A DNA stretch of 5,590 nt, from assembly GCA_905182825.1 (NCBI GenBank), contig CAJJDJ010000043.1:1-5590 (forward strand). Reading direction: 5' to 3'. The DNA comes from Thiotrichaceae bacterium UBA7359. Lineage in GTDB: Bacteria > Pseudomonadota > Gammaproteobacteria > Eutrophobiales > Eutrophobiaceae. The translations under genes and the position numbers were made by a program. The notes under the pieces were generated by a model. It made no database searches and was not told the origin of the DNA. It saw nothing but the letters and a program-made list of their open reading frames with translations. Shown piece by piece: positions 1-5,499 of the stretch (position 1 is its first letter; every line of letters starts with the position of its first letter).

Positions 1-1328
1 TAGATTTAAAGAAATTCGATACTAGTCCAGTAATCATTGACCTTCCCAACAAAAAATCATCTCATGTTAGTTATGCAGCAATTGAAGCCAGCATCAGTAG
101 TTTTGAGTTATTAACGCTAGCAAGAAAACTTATGGCTGCGCATTCATCTATCAATCCTGCTCAATTAGGATTGTTTGTTTATGGGTTTAATAAAGTAGAG
201 TCAGAGCGGATTGCTGAAGCGTTAATTTCTGCGACATTGGCAGCGGCAGCTGAGATGCCAAAATTTAAGAGTGAAAAGCAAACGATATCTCGCTTATCAA
301 AATTATCATTGTTTGGTGTGCGAGCGAATCATGGTTTTAAACAAAGCTTTGCGATTGCAGAGGGGAATACTTTGACGCGACGTCTCAGTATTCTACCTCC
401 TAATAAGTTAACGCCAACAGAGTATCTAAAAAAAGTAAAAGAATTAGCGAGGGAGAATAAATGGAAACTTGAATTTTATGATGAATCTATTCTGAAGAAG
501 AAAAAGGCAGGTGCATTTTTAGCTGTATCACAAGGAAGCCCCAAAGCAGATTCTGGTATTATTCGTTTACGCTATACGCCAAAAGTATCAATAAAAGGCA
601 AAAAAGTTTTTCTAGTAGGCAAAGGTATCTGTTATGACACAGGCGGTGTAAATTTAAAACCGGCTAACTATATGTATGGCATGCATGAAGACATGCAGGG
701 CAGTGCTGTTGCTTTAGGTGTTTTTTTGGCGTTAACTAAAATGAATTTTAATCGCCCGGTTGAATGCTGGATGGCATTAGCAATGAACCATATTGGCCCC
801 AAAGCCTATAAACCAAATGATATTATCACTGCTTCAGATGGTACAACAATTGAGATAATACATACCGATGCAGAAGGTCGGATGGTGCTATCAGATACAC
901 TGGCTCTAGCATCTAAAGAGAAACCCTCTTTGATCTTGGATTATGCAACTTTAACAGGTGCATGCATGTATTCGATTGGTACATCTTATAGTGGTGTGTT
1001 TACCAATAAGAAGGAATGGCATGCCGACCTGATTAAAGCCGGTGAGGATTCAGGCGAACGAGTTTGGCCATTCCCATTAGATAAAGACTTTGATGATATG
1101 ATTAAAAGTGATATTGCCGATATAAAACAATGTTCACAGGAAAGTGGTGTCGACCATATTTTGGCCTCACGCTTCTTGCAACGTTTTGTTAAAAACGACA
1201 CTCCATGGGTGCATATGGATTTATCCAGTAGTATCAAAAAAGGCGGATTGGCTCACATACCAACAGATACAATTGGTTTTGGCGTACGCTACAGTGTTAA
1301 TTTATTACTGAATAATTATTTAAAATAA
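1..1328 (+). CDS. M17 leucyl aminopeptidase family protein, 5' end outside window
   Basis: This is a cytosolic metallo-aminopeptidase of family M17, which removes N-terminal residues from peptides using two divalent metal ions, usually in a hexamer. The reading frame is open from base 3 through the ATG at 132, so that ATG is internal and the true start lies left of the window; 441 residues are visible against about 460-500 for the family. The catalytic C-terminal domain is complete. The segment VGKGICYDTGG supplies the metal-binding Lys (621-623) and Asp (636-638), NLKP the catalytic Lys (657-659), EDMQG a further Asp (690-692), and HTDAEGR the Asp (867), Glu (873) and Arg (879) of the family signature. 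The signature's usual first Asn is His here. All expected metal ligands and catalytic residues are present, so the enzyme should be active. I cannot tell PepA from related paralogues, so no symbol is given. No clear terminator follows the TAA stop. Confidence 0.93.
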   Translation, partial: DLKKFDTSPVIIDLPNKKSSHVSYAAIEASISSFELLTLARKLMAAHSSINPAQLGLFVYGFNKVESERIAEALISATLAAAAEMPKFKSEKQTISRLSKLSLFGVRANHGFKQSFAIAEGNTLTRRLSILPPNKLTPTEYLKKVKELARENKWKLEFYDESILKKKKAGAFLAVSQGSPKADSGIIRLRYTPKVSIKGKKVFLVGKGICYDTGGVNLKPANYMYGMHEDMQGSAVALGVFLALTKMNFNRPVECWMALAMNHIGPKAYKPNDIITASDGTTIEIIHTDAEGRMVLSDTLALASKEKPSLILDYATLTGACMYSIGTSYSGVFTNKKEWHADLIKAGEDSGERVWPFPLDKDFDDMIKSDIADIKQCSQESGVDHILASRFLQRFVKNDTPWVHMDLSSSIKKGGLAHIPTDTIGFGVRYSVNLLLNNYLK

Positions 1329-1443
1329 ATTGTCAGTCAAAACTGTATCTTTTACTATTTTTATCAGAATCGGAGCTATAGTTTGAAATTTGGTGAAACT
1401 TGTCAGGAATATATAGAAATCCATCCACTTTTAGGCATCTCTA

Positions 1444-1458
1444 TGTATAATGCCCGCC
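1444..1458 (+). promoter_or_regulatory. Probable typA promoter: consensus -10 with GC-rich discriminator
   Basis: A perfect TATAAT lies at 1446-1451, directly preceded by TG at 1444-1445 and followed by the GC-rich stretch GCCCGCC (1452-1458). No good -35 hexamer is found 16-18 bp upstream, so the promoter would rely on the -10 element and perhaps the TG. GC-rich discriminators are typical of stringently controlled (ppGpp-repressed) promoters of translation genes, which would suit typA; that regulation is inferred. The expected transcription start is around 1457-1459, giving a leader of only about 25 nt. Confidence 0.6.
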
Positions 1459-1475
1459 TTTTCGCAAGAAGGCGG
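1454..1475 (+). promoter_or_regulatory. Hairpin holding the typA Shine-Dalgarno
   Basis: CCGCCTT (1454-1460) and AAGGCGG (1469-1475) form a perfect 7-bp inverted repeat around an 8-nt loop. The right arm differs by one base from the ideal Shine-Dalgarno AAGGAGG and sits 8 nt before the GTG start, so it is very likely the ribosome binding site. There is no T-tract on either side, so this is not an intrinsic terminator. In RNA that contains both arms, the ribosome binding site would be paired. Confidence 0.6.
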
Positions 1476-1483
1476 CCTGAATA

Positions 1484-3301
1484 GTGACCCTAAAACTCCG
1501 TAATATCGCAATTATCGCACATGTAGACCATGGTAAAACCACTTTGGTCGATAAGCTTTTACAGCAGTCAGGTACATTTGATGAACGATCCGCACCCACC
1601 GAACGTGTGATGGATTCAAATGAATTGGAAAAAGAGCGTGGTATTACTATTCTTTCAAAGAATACAGCGATAAATTGGTCTGACTATCGTATCAATATTG
1701 TCGATACGCCAGGTCATGCAGATTTCGGTGGTGAGGTAGAACGTGTTCTCTCTATGGTTGATTCGGTATTGTTATTAGTCGATGCCGTTGATGGTCCGAT
1801 GCCGCAAACGCGTTTTGTTACTCAAAAAGCCTTTGCAATGGGTTTTAGACCCATCGTCGTGATTAACAAAATTGATCGTGATGGCTCACGTGCGCACTGG
1901 GTATTGGATCAAACTTTTGATTTGTTCGATAAACTTGGTGCAACAGATGAACAGTTGGATTTTCCGGTTATCTATGCTTCTGCGCTTGGTGGTTATGCCG
2001 GTATTGAAGAAGGTGTCCGTGAAGGCGATATGACCCCATTATTTGAAACTATTGTTAATGAAGTGTCTCCTCCAGAAGTGGATGAATATGGGCCATTACA
2101 GATGCAAGTCTCAACACTCGATTACAATAGTTATGTTGGTATTATTGGCGTTGGCCGAATAAAACGCGGTACTGTAAAATGTAACATGCCAGTTTCGCTG
2201 GTTGATATCGAAGGTAAGAGACGTAAAGGGAAAATATCACAAGTCTATAGTTTTCATGGCCTTGATCGTATTGATGTCGAATCTGCTTCGGCAGGAGATA
2301 TAGTTGCTATAGCAGGACTTGACCCATTAAGTATCTCTGACACGATTTGTGATCCAGAGAATGTGGATGCATTACCTTCTCTAACAGTAGATGAACCTAC
2401 TATTAGCATGACTTTTCAGCCAAACACCTCGCCTTTTGCAGGCAAAGAAGGAAAATATGTTACCAGTCGTAATATATGGGATCGTTTGCAACAAGAATTA
2501 AAACATAACGTTGCTCTAAGAGTTGAAACTACAGAAGATGCAGATAAATACCGCGTCTCTGGACGAGGTGAGTTACATCTATCTATTTTAATCGAAACCA
2601 TGCGTCGAGAAGGTTTTGAACTTGCCGTAGGTCGCCCTCAAGTTATCGTCCATGATCTGGGTGACCATAAAGAAGAGCCGTATGAGCAACTCACGGTCGA
2701 TATTGAAGCAGTAAATCAAGGCGCGGTGATGGAAAAATTGGGTGAACGCCGAGCTGATCTGAAAAATATTGCACCTGATGGTAAGGGTAGGGTACGCCTA
2801 GAATACATTATTCCCGCACGTGGATTGATAGGGTTCCGTAGTGAATTTCTTACACTGACGTCTGGTACCGGCTTACTTTATAACGTATTTGATCATTATG
2901 GTGTTTACGTTCCGATTAGTATTGGCCAACGCGGTAACGGTGTTTTAATCTCTAATGGTCAAGGCAAGGCAGCTGGATATTCCTTATTTACTTTGCAAGA
3001 ACGTGGAAAATTATTTCTTGGACATGCTGAAGAAATTTATGAAGGTATGATCGTTGGTATACATGCACGGGATAATGATTTAGTTGTGAATGCACTGAGG
3101 GGTAAGCAATTAACGAATGTGCGTGCATCGGGAACCGATGAAAATATAGTTTTGACACCTCCGATCAGAATGACACTGGAACAAGCGTTAGAATTTATTG
3201 ATGATGATGAACTGTGTGAAGTAACACCCAAAAAAATTCGTATTCGCAAAAAGCACCTTAAAGAACATGAGAGAAAGAGTGCATCTCGTAAAGCAGGATA
3301 A
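1484..3301 (+). CDS. typA: Ribosome-associated translational GTPase TypA/BipA
   Basis: TypA (BipA) is a GTPase of the EF-G/LepA class that binds the ribosome and supports 50S assembly and growth at low temperature or under stress; this role is known from the family. The 605 residues match the family length. The G domain shows G1 AHVDHGKT (12-19), the switch I Thr in ERGITI (Thr55), G3 DTPGH (74-78, with the catalytic His78), G4 NKID (128-131) and G5 SAL (166-168). Domain II, the EF-G-like domains III and V (RVSGRGELHLSILIE, and RGLIGFRSEF near the family-specific region) and a basic C-terminal tail follow. The start is GTG: the only upstream codon before an in-frame TGA (1478-1480) is ATA, and there is no ATG before Met43, so GTG at 1484 is forced. 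It has its own promoter and is probably not in an operon with the aminopeptidase 155 bp upstream. It converges with the oxygenase gene downstream. Confidence 0.98.
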   Translation: MTLKLRNIAIIAHVDHGKTTLVDKLLQQSGTFDERSAPTERVMDSNELEKERGITILSKNTAINWSDYRINIVDTPGHADFGGEVERVLSMVDSVLLLVDAVDGPMPQTRFVTQKAFAMGFRPIVVINKIDRDGSRAHWVLDQTFDLFDKLGATDEQLDFPVIYASALGGYAGIEEGVREGDMTPLFETIVNEVSPPEVDEYGPLQMQVSTLDYNSYVGIIGVGRIKRGTVKCNMPVSLVDIEGKRRKGKISQVYSFHGLDRIDVESASAGDIVAIAGLDPLSISDTICDPENVDALPSLTVDEPTISMTFQPNTSPFAGKEGKYVTSRNIWDRLQQELKHNVALRVETTEDADKYRVSGRGELHLSILIETMRREGFELAVGRPQVIVHDLGDHKEEPYEQLTVDIEAVNQGAVMEKLGERRADLKNIAPDGKGRVRLEYIIPARGLIGFRSEFLTLTSGTGLLYNVFDHYGVYVPISIGQRGNGVLISNGQGKAAGYSLFTLQERGKLFLGHAEEIYEGMIVGIHARDNDLVVNALRGKQLTNVRASGTDENIVLTPPIRMTLEQALEFIDDDELCEVTPKKIRIRKKHLKEHERKSASRKAG

Positions 3302-3590
3302 CTAATAGAGTGGATGTGATAAGGTGGCATTTTAAGATGGTATTATGATTTTTAATTTGGTGACTGAGATTATTTGAAAGAAAATTATAATTTTTTTTTA
3401 CTAAGACAGAGCTTATTTTTTCTTAACATTTATTTTCAGAGTTCATGTTTCTAATAAATAATTTAACTTATGTAGTTTTGATTATGAATTACTAGATATT
3501 TCTTAAATTACAAAAAGTCCAGTCTGTACTATGTCACCATGATGGCTCGTTAGTCTTAAAGATATGAAGATTAAATCTTTTTTATAAATT
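3302..3590. other. AT-rich gap between convergent genes, weak terminator-like sequences
   Basis: This stretch lies between the stop codons of typA and the leftward oxygenase gene. I see no credible gene; the few ATGs open frames of about ten codons or less. Two weak terminator-like elements read rightward: an AT-only inverted repeat (arms about 3376-3385 and 3390-3399) ending in nine T's, and AAGAT/ATCTT (3567-3571, 3575-3579) followed by TTTTTTAT. Both stems lack GC pairs, so neither is a confident terminator for typA. On the minus strand a T5 run (3512-3516) follows imperfect symmetry, but no sound hairpin was found for the oxygenase gene. Confidence 0.5.
3376..3399 (+). terminator. Possible weak terminator downstream of typA
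   Basis: The 14-bp palindrome AAAATTATAATTTT (3381-3394) extends outward with A-T and G-U pairs to 3376 and 3399 and ends in a run of nine T's (3391-3399). The shape suits an intrinsic terminator, but the stem has no GC pair, so stability is low. It lies about 75 bp after the typA stop. Confidence 0.3.
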
Positions 3591-4412
3591 TTAGAAAAAA
3601 GCCATTGTTCGAACTTCAATACTTTCACGAGTTGGTGCATTGATTGGTGAAGAGGGATCTTCGAAAGCACTATGCCCCATAGAATTTGCATGCTTGGATT
3701 CAGATTCATAAGTTTTTAATAATAGAGCCTGGTCAGGCGTCATTCTTGGAAAATAGTACCAGCGGTGTTTTGGTGAATACCGGAAAACGAATATTTCACC
3801 TGTACGATCACTGTATTTAAGTTCCATTATTAACTTGTCTTCTTCATCGGCGGTGGTTTCATCACACATGGCCAGCGGAAACTCTTCGACTGTTCGGTAA
3901 AGAGGCTTCCATACGTTAAAGAATGCGATTCTGCTTTGGATTAACCGATCGGCGTCAATAGGAAATACTTCTCTGACGCGTTGAGGAGCTGATTTTGGTG
4001 TATAGTCACAATGAGCTAGTTGTACTATTGGTCTTTGTATATCTGTTTGATCTTTTAAATCTTCCGACATAGGTTTACGAATAGTATGATCAAATACTTC
4101 AACTCTCTTCGCCTGCGTGTGCATTTTTACAAATTCAATAATCAATGGATAAAATGAGTTCTTAATAGCATCGTCATCATCAAACTGATCAAAGCTATTG
4201 GCAATTGGCTTTAATTCAAAGCCTTCTTTGTCATGTGAAAACTGATTTAGTCTGGACCATCCGTTGAAAATATTTAATTCGTGGGGATCTGTTCCAGGAG
4301 GATTCAGTTTAATAGCTGGATTTGGTTCATAGAAATAATAGTCGAGTGGAGCCCCGTTATCTAAAGAATAGTTTATAGTTGCTCTGATGAAGCCTTCTTT
4401 ATCTTGAGTCAT
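3591..4412 (-). CDS. CmcJ/NvfI-family (GA4-desaturase-like) oxidoreductase, probable Fe(II)/2OG oxygenase
   Basis: This 273-residue protein resembles the CmcJ/NvfI/GA4 desaturase family, which acts in cephamycin, fungal meroterpenoid and gibberellin pathways (hydroxylation, desaturation, endoperoxidation); the assignment rests on recalled motifs, not a search. Visible landmarks are VEVFDHTIR (104-112), AHCDYTP (133-139), FNVWKPL (165-171) with PLAMCDE (179-185), KHRWYYFPRMTPDQALLLK (215-233), HSAFEDPSSP (247-256) and TRESIEVR (261-268). His134-X-Asp136, His247 and an R-X-S triplet (Arg262/Ser264) give a complete 2-oxoglutarate oxygenase pattern; His216 is the other candidate for the distal ligand. 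There is no signal peptide or membrane segment, so it should be cytosolic. The ATG at 4412 is the only start after an in-frame TAA (4428-4430), and its ribosome binding site is poor (AAAAG). It follows the ADC-fold gene in the same direction after an 85-bp gap containing a strong terminator. The substrate is unknown. Confidence 0.8.
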   Translation of the reverse strand: MTQDKEGFIRATINYSLDNGAPLDYYFYEPNPAIKLNPPGTDPHELNIFNGWSRLNQFSHDKEGFELKPIANSFDQFDDDDAIKNSFYPLIIEFVKMHTQAKRVEVFDHTIRKPMSEDLKDQTDIQRPIVQLAHCDYTPKSAPQRVREVFPIDADRLIQSRIAFFNVWKPLYRTVEEFPLAMCDETTADEEDKLIMELKYSDRTGEIFVFRYSPKHRWYYFPRMTPDQALLLKTYESESKHANSMGHSAFEDPSSPINAPTRESIEVRTMAFF

Positions 4413-4440
4413 TGCTTTTAATAGATATTACGATCTTGCA

Positions 4441-4477
4441 AATAAAAAAGCGGAATCAAAAATAGATTCGATTCCGC
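4441..4477 (-). terminator. Rho-independent terminator after the ADC-fold gene
   Basis: Read leftward, GCGGAATC (4477-4470) and GATTCCGC (4457-4450) form a perfect 8-bp stem with a 12-nt loop, followed at once by TTTTTTATT (4449-4441). It begins 20 nt after the stop of the ADC-fold gene. The plus strand has no T-tract on the other side, so it works in one direction only. The loop repeats GAATC, which allows an alternative weaker pairing. It lies only 28 nt before the oxygenase ATG. Confidence 0.88.
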
Positions 4478-4497
4478 AAAATGAAAATACTATTAAA

Positions 4498-5253
4498 TCA
4501 ATCTTTTAAATAGTCATGTAATACTGAACCATAAGGAAGATCATATTGACCTTCGAAATAGTAACCGGCAATAACTTCTTCTACTTTAAACATTCCCAAT
4601 GGGTCAGCAGGAGAGCTATTGAATTCAACAAGGGATGGTCCTGTGTCTAGTTTAGTACAGACAAAATTTTCAAGCTCCATTAAAGTAAGCTGTGCAACAT
4701 CTGGTTTTGCACCTTGAACAACCGATGGAATCAATTTGTAATTAATAAATGGTAGTGCGAGTTGTGCAACCAATGGATCGATTGGATCGATTGGAAGAGA
4801 TACACGTGGACTAATAGAAACTTTAAAAATTTCGTGCCCACCTCGTTCTACTGAACGAGTCAAAACATCTTCTTGTTCAGAAAAGTGAACGCGAGCAAGC
4901 TTTTTAGGATAGCCATATATCTCACGACCAGCAGCAATAGGACTGTCATTATCTAGATAAAGATGCGCATTATAGTTACCTGCAACCATACCATCTTTAC
5001 CAGGATATTCTACAGGGATAGTTAAAAACATTTCTCTATAATGACAAAAGCCTGTGGTCCGTGGTAGGTGATTAACCCATGCATAGACATAGTGATCTGA
5101 ATTGTAGACAAGTGGTTTAGGTACAACCGCCTCTAGTACTTCTTTAGATGTACGAAAAATACATAAGATTGTATTGGTCGCTCTATATTTATATGTCGGC
5201 CCCTCATAGAGAGGTGCATTAATAGGGATGCTATATCCTTCAGGTATGGCCAT
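4498..5253 (-). CDS. Acetoacetate decarboxylase-fold (ADC family) protein
   Basis: The 251-residue protein aligns from memory with clostridial acetoacetate decarboxylase along most of its length (about 244 residues there). Shared landmarks are YEGPTYKY (16-23), VVPKPL (43-48), HYREM (71-75), LYLDN (98-102), AGREIYGYPKKLA (108-120) and a C-terminal LHDYLKD. Lys117 matches the Schiff-base Lys115 of the clostridial enzyme, Lys118 its pKa-lowering neighbour Lys116, and Glu74 its Glu76. By the same alignment the substrate-contacting Arg29 falls on Thr26 and Glu61 on Trp59. The iminium chemistry is thus kept, but simple acetoacetate decarboxylation is doubtful; ADC-fold relatives also do aldolase-dehydratase and other lysine-based reactions. 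ATG at 5253 is preferred over the in-frame TTG at 5259, which lies only 4 nt from the AGGAG. A strong terminator follows; the CmcJ-like oxygenase gene is next in the same direction. Confidence 0.88.
   Translation of the reverse strand: MAIPEGYSIPINAPLYEGPTYKYRATNTILCIFRTSKEVLEAVVPKPLVYNSDHYVYAWVNHLPRTTGFCHYREMFLTIPVEYPGKDGMVAGNYNAHLYLDNDSPIAAGREIYGYPKKLARVHFSEQEDVLTRSVERGGHEIFKVSISPRVSLPIDPIDPLVAQLALPFINYKLIPSVVQGAKPDVAQLTLMELENFVCTKLDTGPSLVEFNSSPADPLGMFKVEEVIAGYYFEGQYDLPYGSVLHDYLKD
4775..4795 (-). repeat. Two and a third tandem copies of a 9-bp unit inside the ADC-fold gene
   Basis: On the plus strand GGATCGATT occurs twice in direct succession (4775-4783, 4784-4792) and is followed by GGA. 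It encodes the peptide PIDPIDP in the ADC-fold protein. The 9-bp unit keeps the frame, so it adds or removes three residues without breaking the protein. It may be a slippage duplication. Confidence 0.75.
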
Positions 5254-5263
5254 GGGCAATTTT

Positions 5264-5268
5264 CTCCT
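5264..5268 (-). promoter_or_regulatory. Ribosome binding site of the ADC-fold gene
   Basis: Read leftward, AGGAG lies 10 nt before the ATG at 5253 and only 4 nt before the alternative TTG at 5259. The spacing favours the ATG and a 251-residue product. It is a much better site than that of the downstream oxygenase gene. Confidence 0.75.
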
Positions 5269-5305
5269 GGTTTCTTTATTATTTAATATGGGTCTATAAA
5301 CGTAA

Positions 5306-5311
5306 ATTATA
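5306..5311 (-). promoter_or_regulatory. Candidate -10 box for the ADC-fold gene
   Basis: A perfect TATAAT reads leftward here, about 53 bp before the ATG at 5253. At 17-bp spacing the -35 position reads GGGAAG, a poor match, as expected for a promoter that needs an activator. A start near 5299 would put the nearer 12-bp palindrome at about -50 and the farther at about -113. A different pairing, TTGTCA (5354-5349) with AAGAAT (5331-5326) at 17-bp spacing, would place the palindrome over the -35 and suggest repression. Confidence 0.4.
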
Positions 5312-5343
5312 ATAGTGACATCGGGATTCTTCCCCTCGTCTTT

Positions 5344-5355
5344 ATTGTTGACAAT
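5344..5355. promoter_or_regulatory. Operator-like palindrome, proximal copy
   Basis: ATTGTTGACAAT has perfect 5-bp arms ATTGT/ACAAT around a TG centre, and the symmetry extends one more base pair on each side (T5343, A5356). It differs at one base from the distal copy. Arms with GT...AC at this spacing resemble operators of FadR-type GntR regulators, but that family assignment is a guess. Confidence 0.6.
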
Positions 5356-5406
5356 ATGTCTTCAATTGATAGTTTTATACGTACTATACATGATTGCTGA
5401 ATAGAT

Positions 5407-5418
5407 ATTGTCGACAAT
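5407..5418. promoter_or_regulatory. Operator-like palindrome, distal copy
   Basis: ATTGTCGACAAT is a perfect 12-bp palindrome and matches the proximal copy at 11 of 12 positions. The two centres are 63 bp apart, about six helical turns, so dimers bound to both would lie on the same face of the DNA. It overlaps the -35 of a candidate rightward promoter. Confidence 0.6.
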
Positions 5419-5440
5419 CTTTGTTATTTTCCAATATATT
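5411..5440 (+). promoter_or_regulatory. Candidate rightward promoter for a gene beyond the window
   Basis: TCGACA (5411-5416, five of six matches to TTGACA) and TATATT (5435-5440, five of six matches to TATAAT) are separated by 18 bp on the plus strand. No gene starts downstream inside the window, but AAGGA at 5581-5585 could be the ribosome binding site of one starting just past 5590. A divergent regulator gene would fit, though nothing in the window proves it. Confidence 0.35.
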
Positions 5441-5481
5441 CAGTTAAAGTCAAGGACAAAACTAATTATATTATCTGAAAG

Positions 5482-5499
5482 TATTACATTGATGTAATA
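5482..5499. repeat. 18-bp inverted repeat, possible second operator type
   Basis: TATTACAT (5482-5489) and ATGTAATA (5492-5499) are perfect 8-bp arms around a TG centre. There is no T-tract, so a terminator is unlikely; a protein-binding site is more plausible. Its sequence is unlike the two ATTGTYGACAAT sites, so a different regulator would be expected. Confidence 0.5.

Noticed and set aside
132..134. ATG at 132 as the start of the M17 aminopeptidase
   Set aside because: The same frame is open for 43 codons upstream to the window edge and that sequence fits the M17 N-terminal domain, so this Met is internal.
986..1237. 83-codon frame on the minus strand
   Set aside because: It lies entirely antisense to the catalytic domain of the aminopeptidase and resembles no protein I know.
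1454..1475. GC-rich hairpin as a terminator of the aminopeptidase gene
   Set aside because: No T-tract follows on either strand, and it sits between a consensus -10 and the typA start.
2416..2601. 61-codon frame on the minus strand
   Set aside because: It is antisense to a conserved part of typA.
3037..3330. 97-codon frame on the minus strand
   Set aside because: It is antisense to the conserved typA C-terminus; its Ser/Cys-rich translation is typical of a shadow frame.
3567..3585. AAGAT/ATCTT hairpin with T6 as the typA terminator
   Set aside because: The stem is only 5 bp with one GC pair and a 3-nt loop, 265 bp past the typA stop, so it was kept only as a note in the intergenic entry.
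3503..3709. 68-codon frame on the minus strand
   Set aside because: It overlaps the end of the oxygenase gene in another frame, where the oxygenase carries its conserved HSAFEDP and RESIEVR motifs.
5257..5259. TTG at 5259 as the start of the ADC-fold protein
   Set aside because: It is only 4 nt from the AGGAG, whereas the in-frame ATG at 5253 is 10 nt away.
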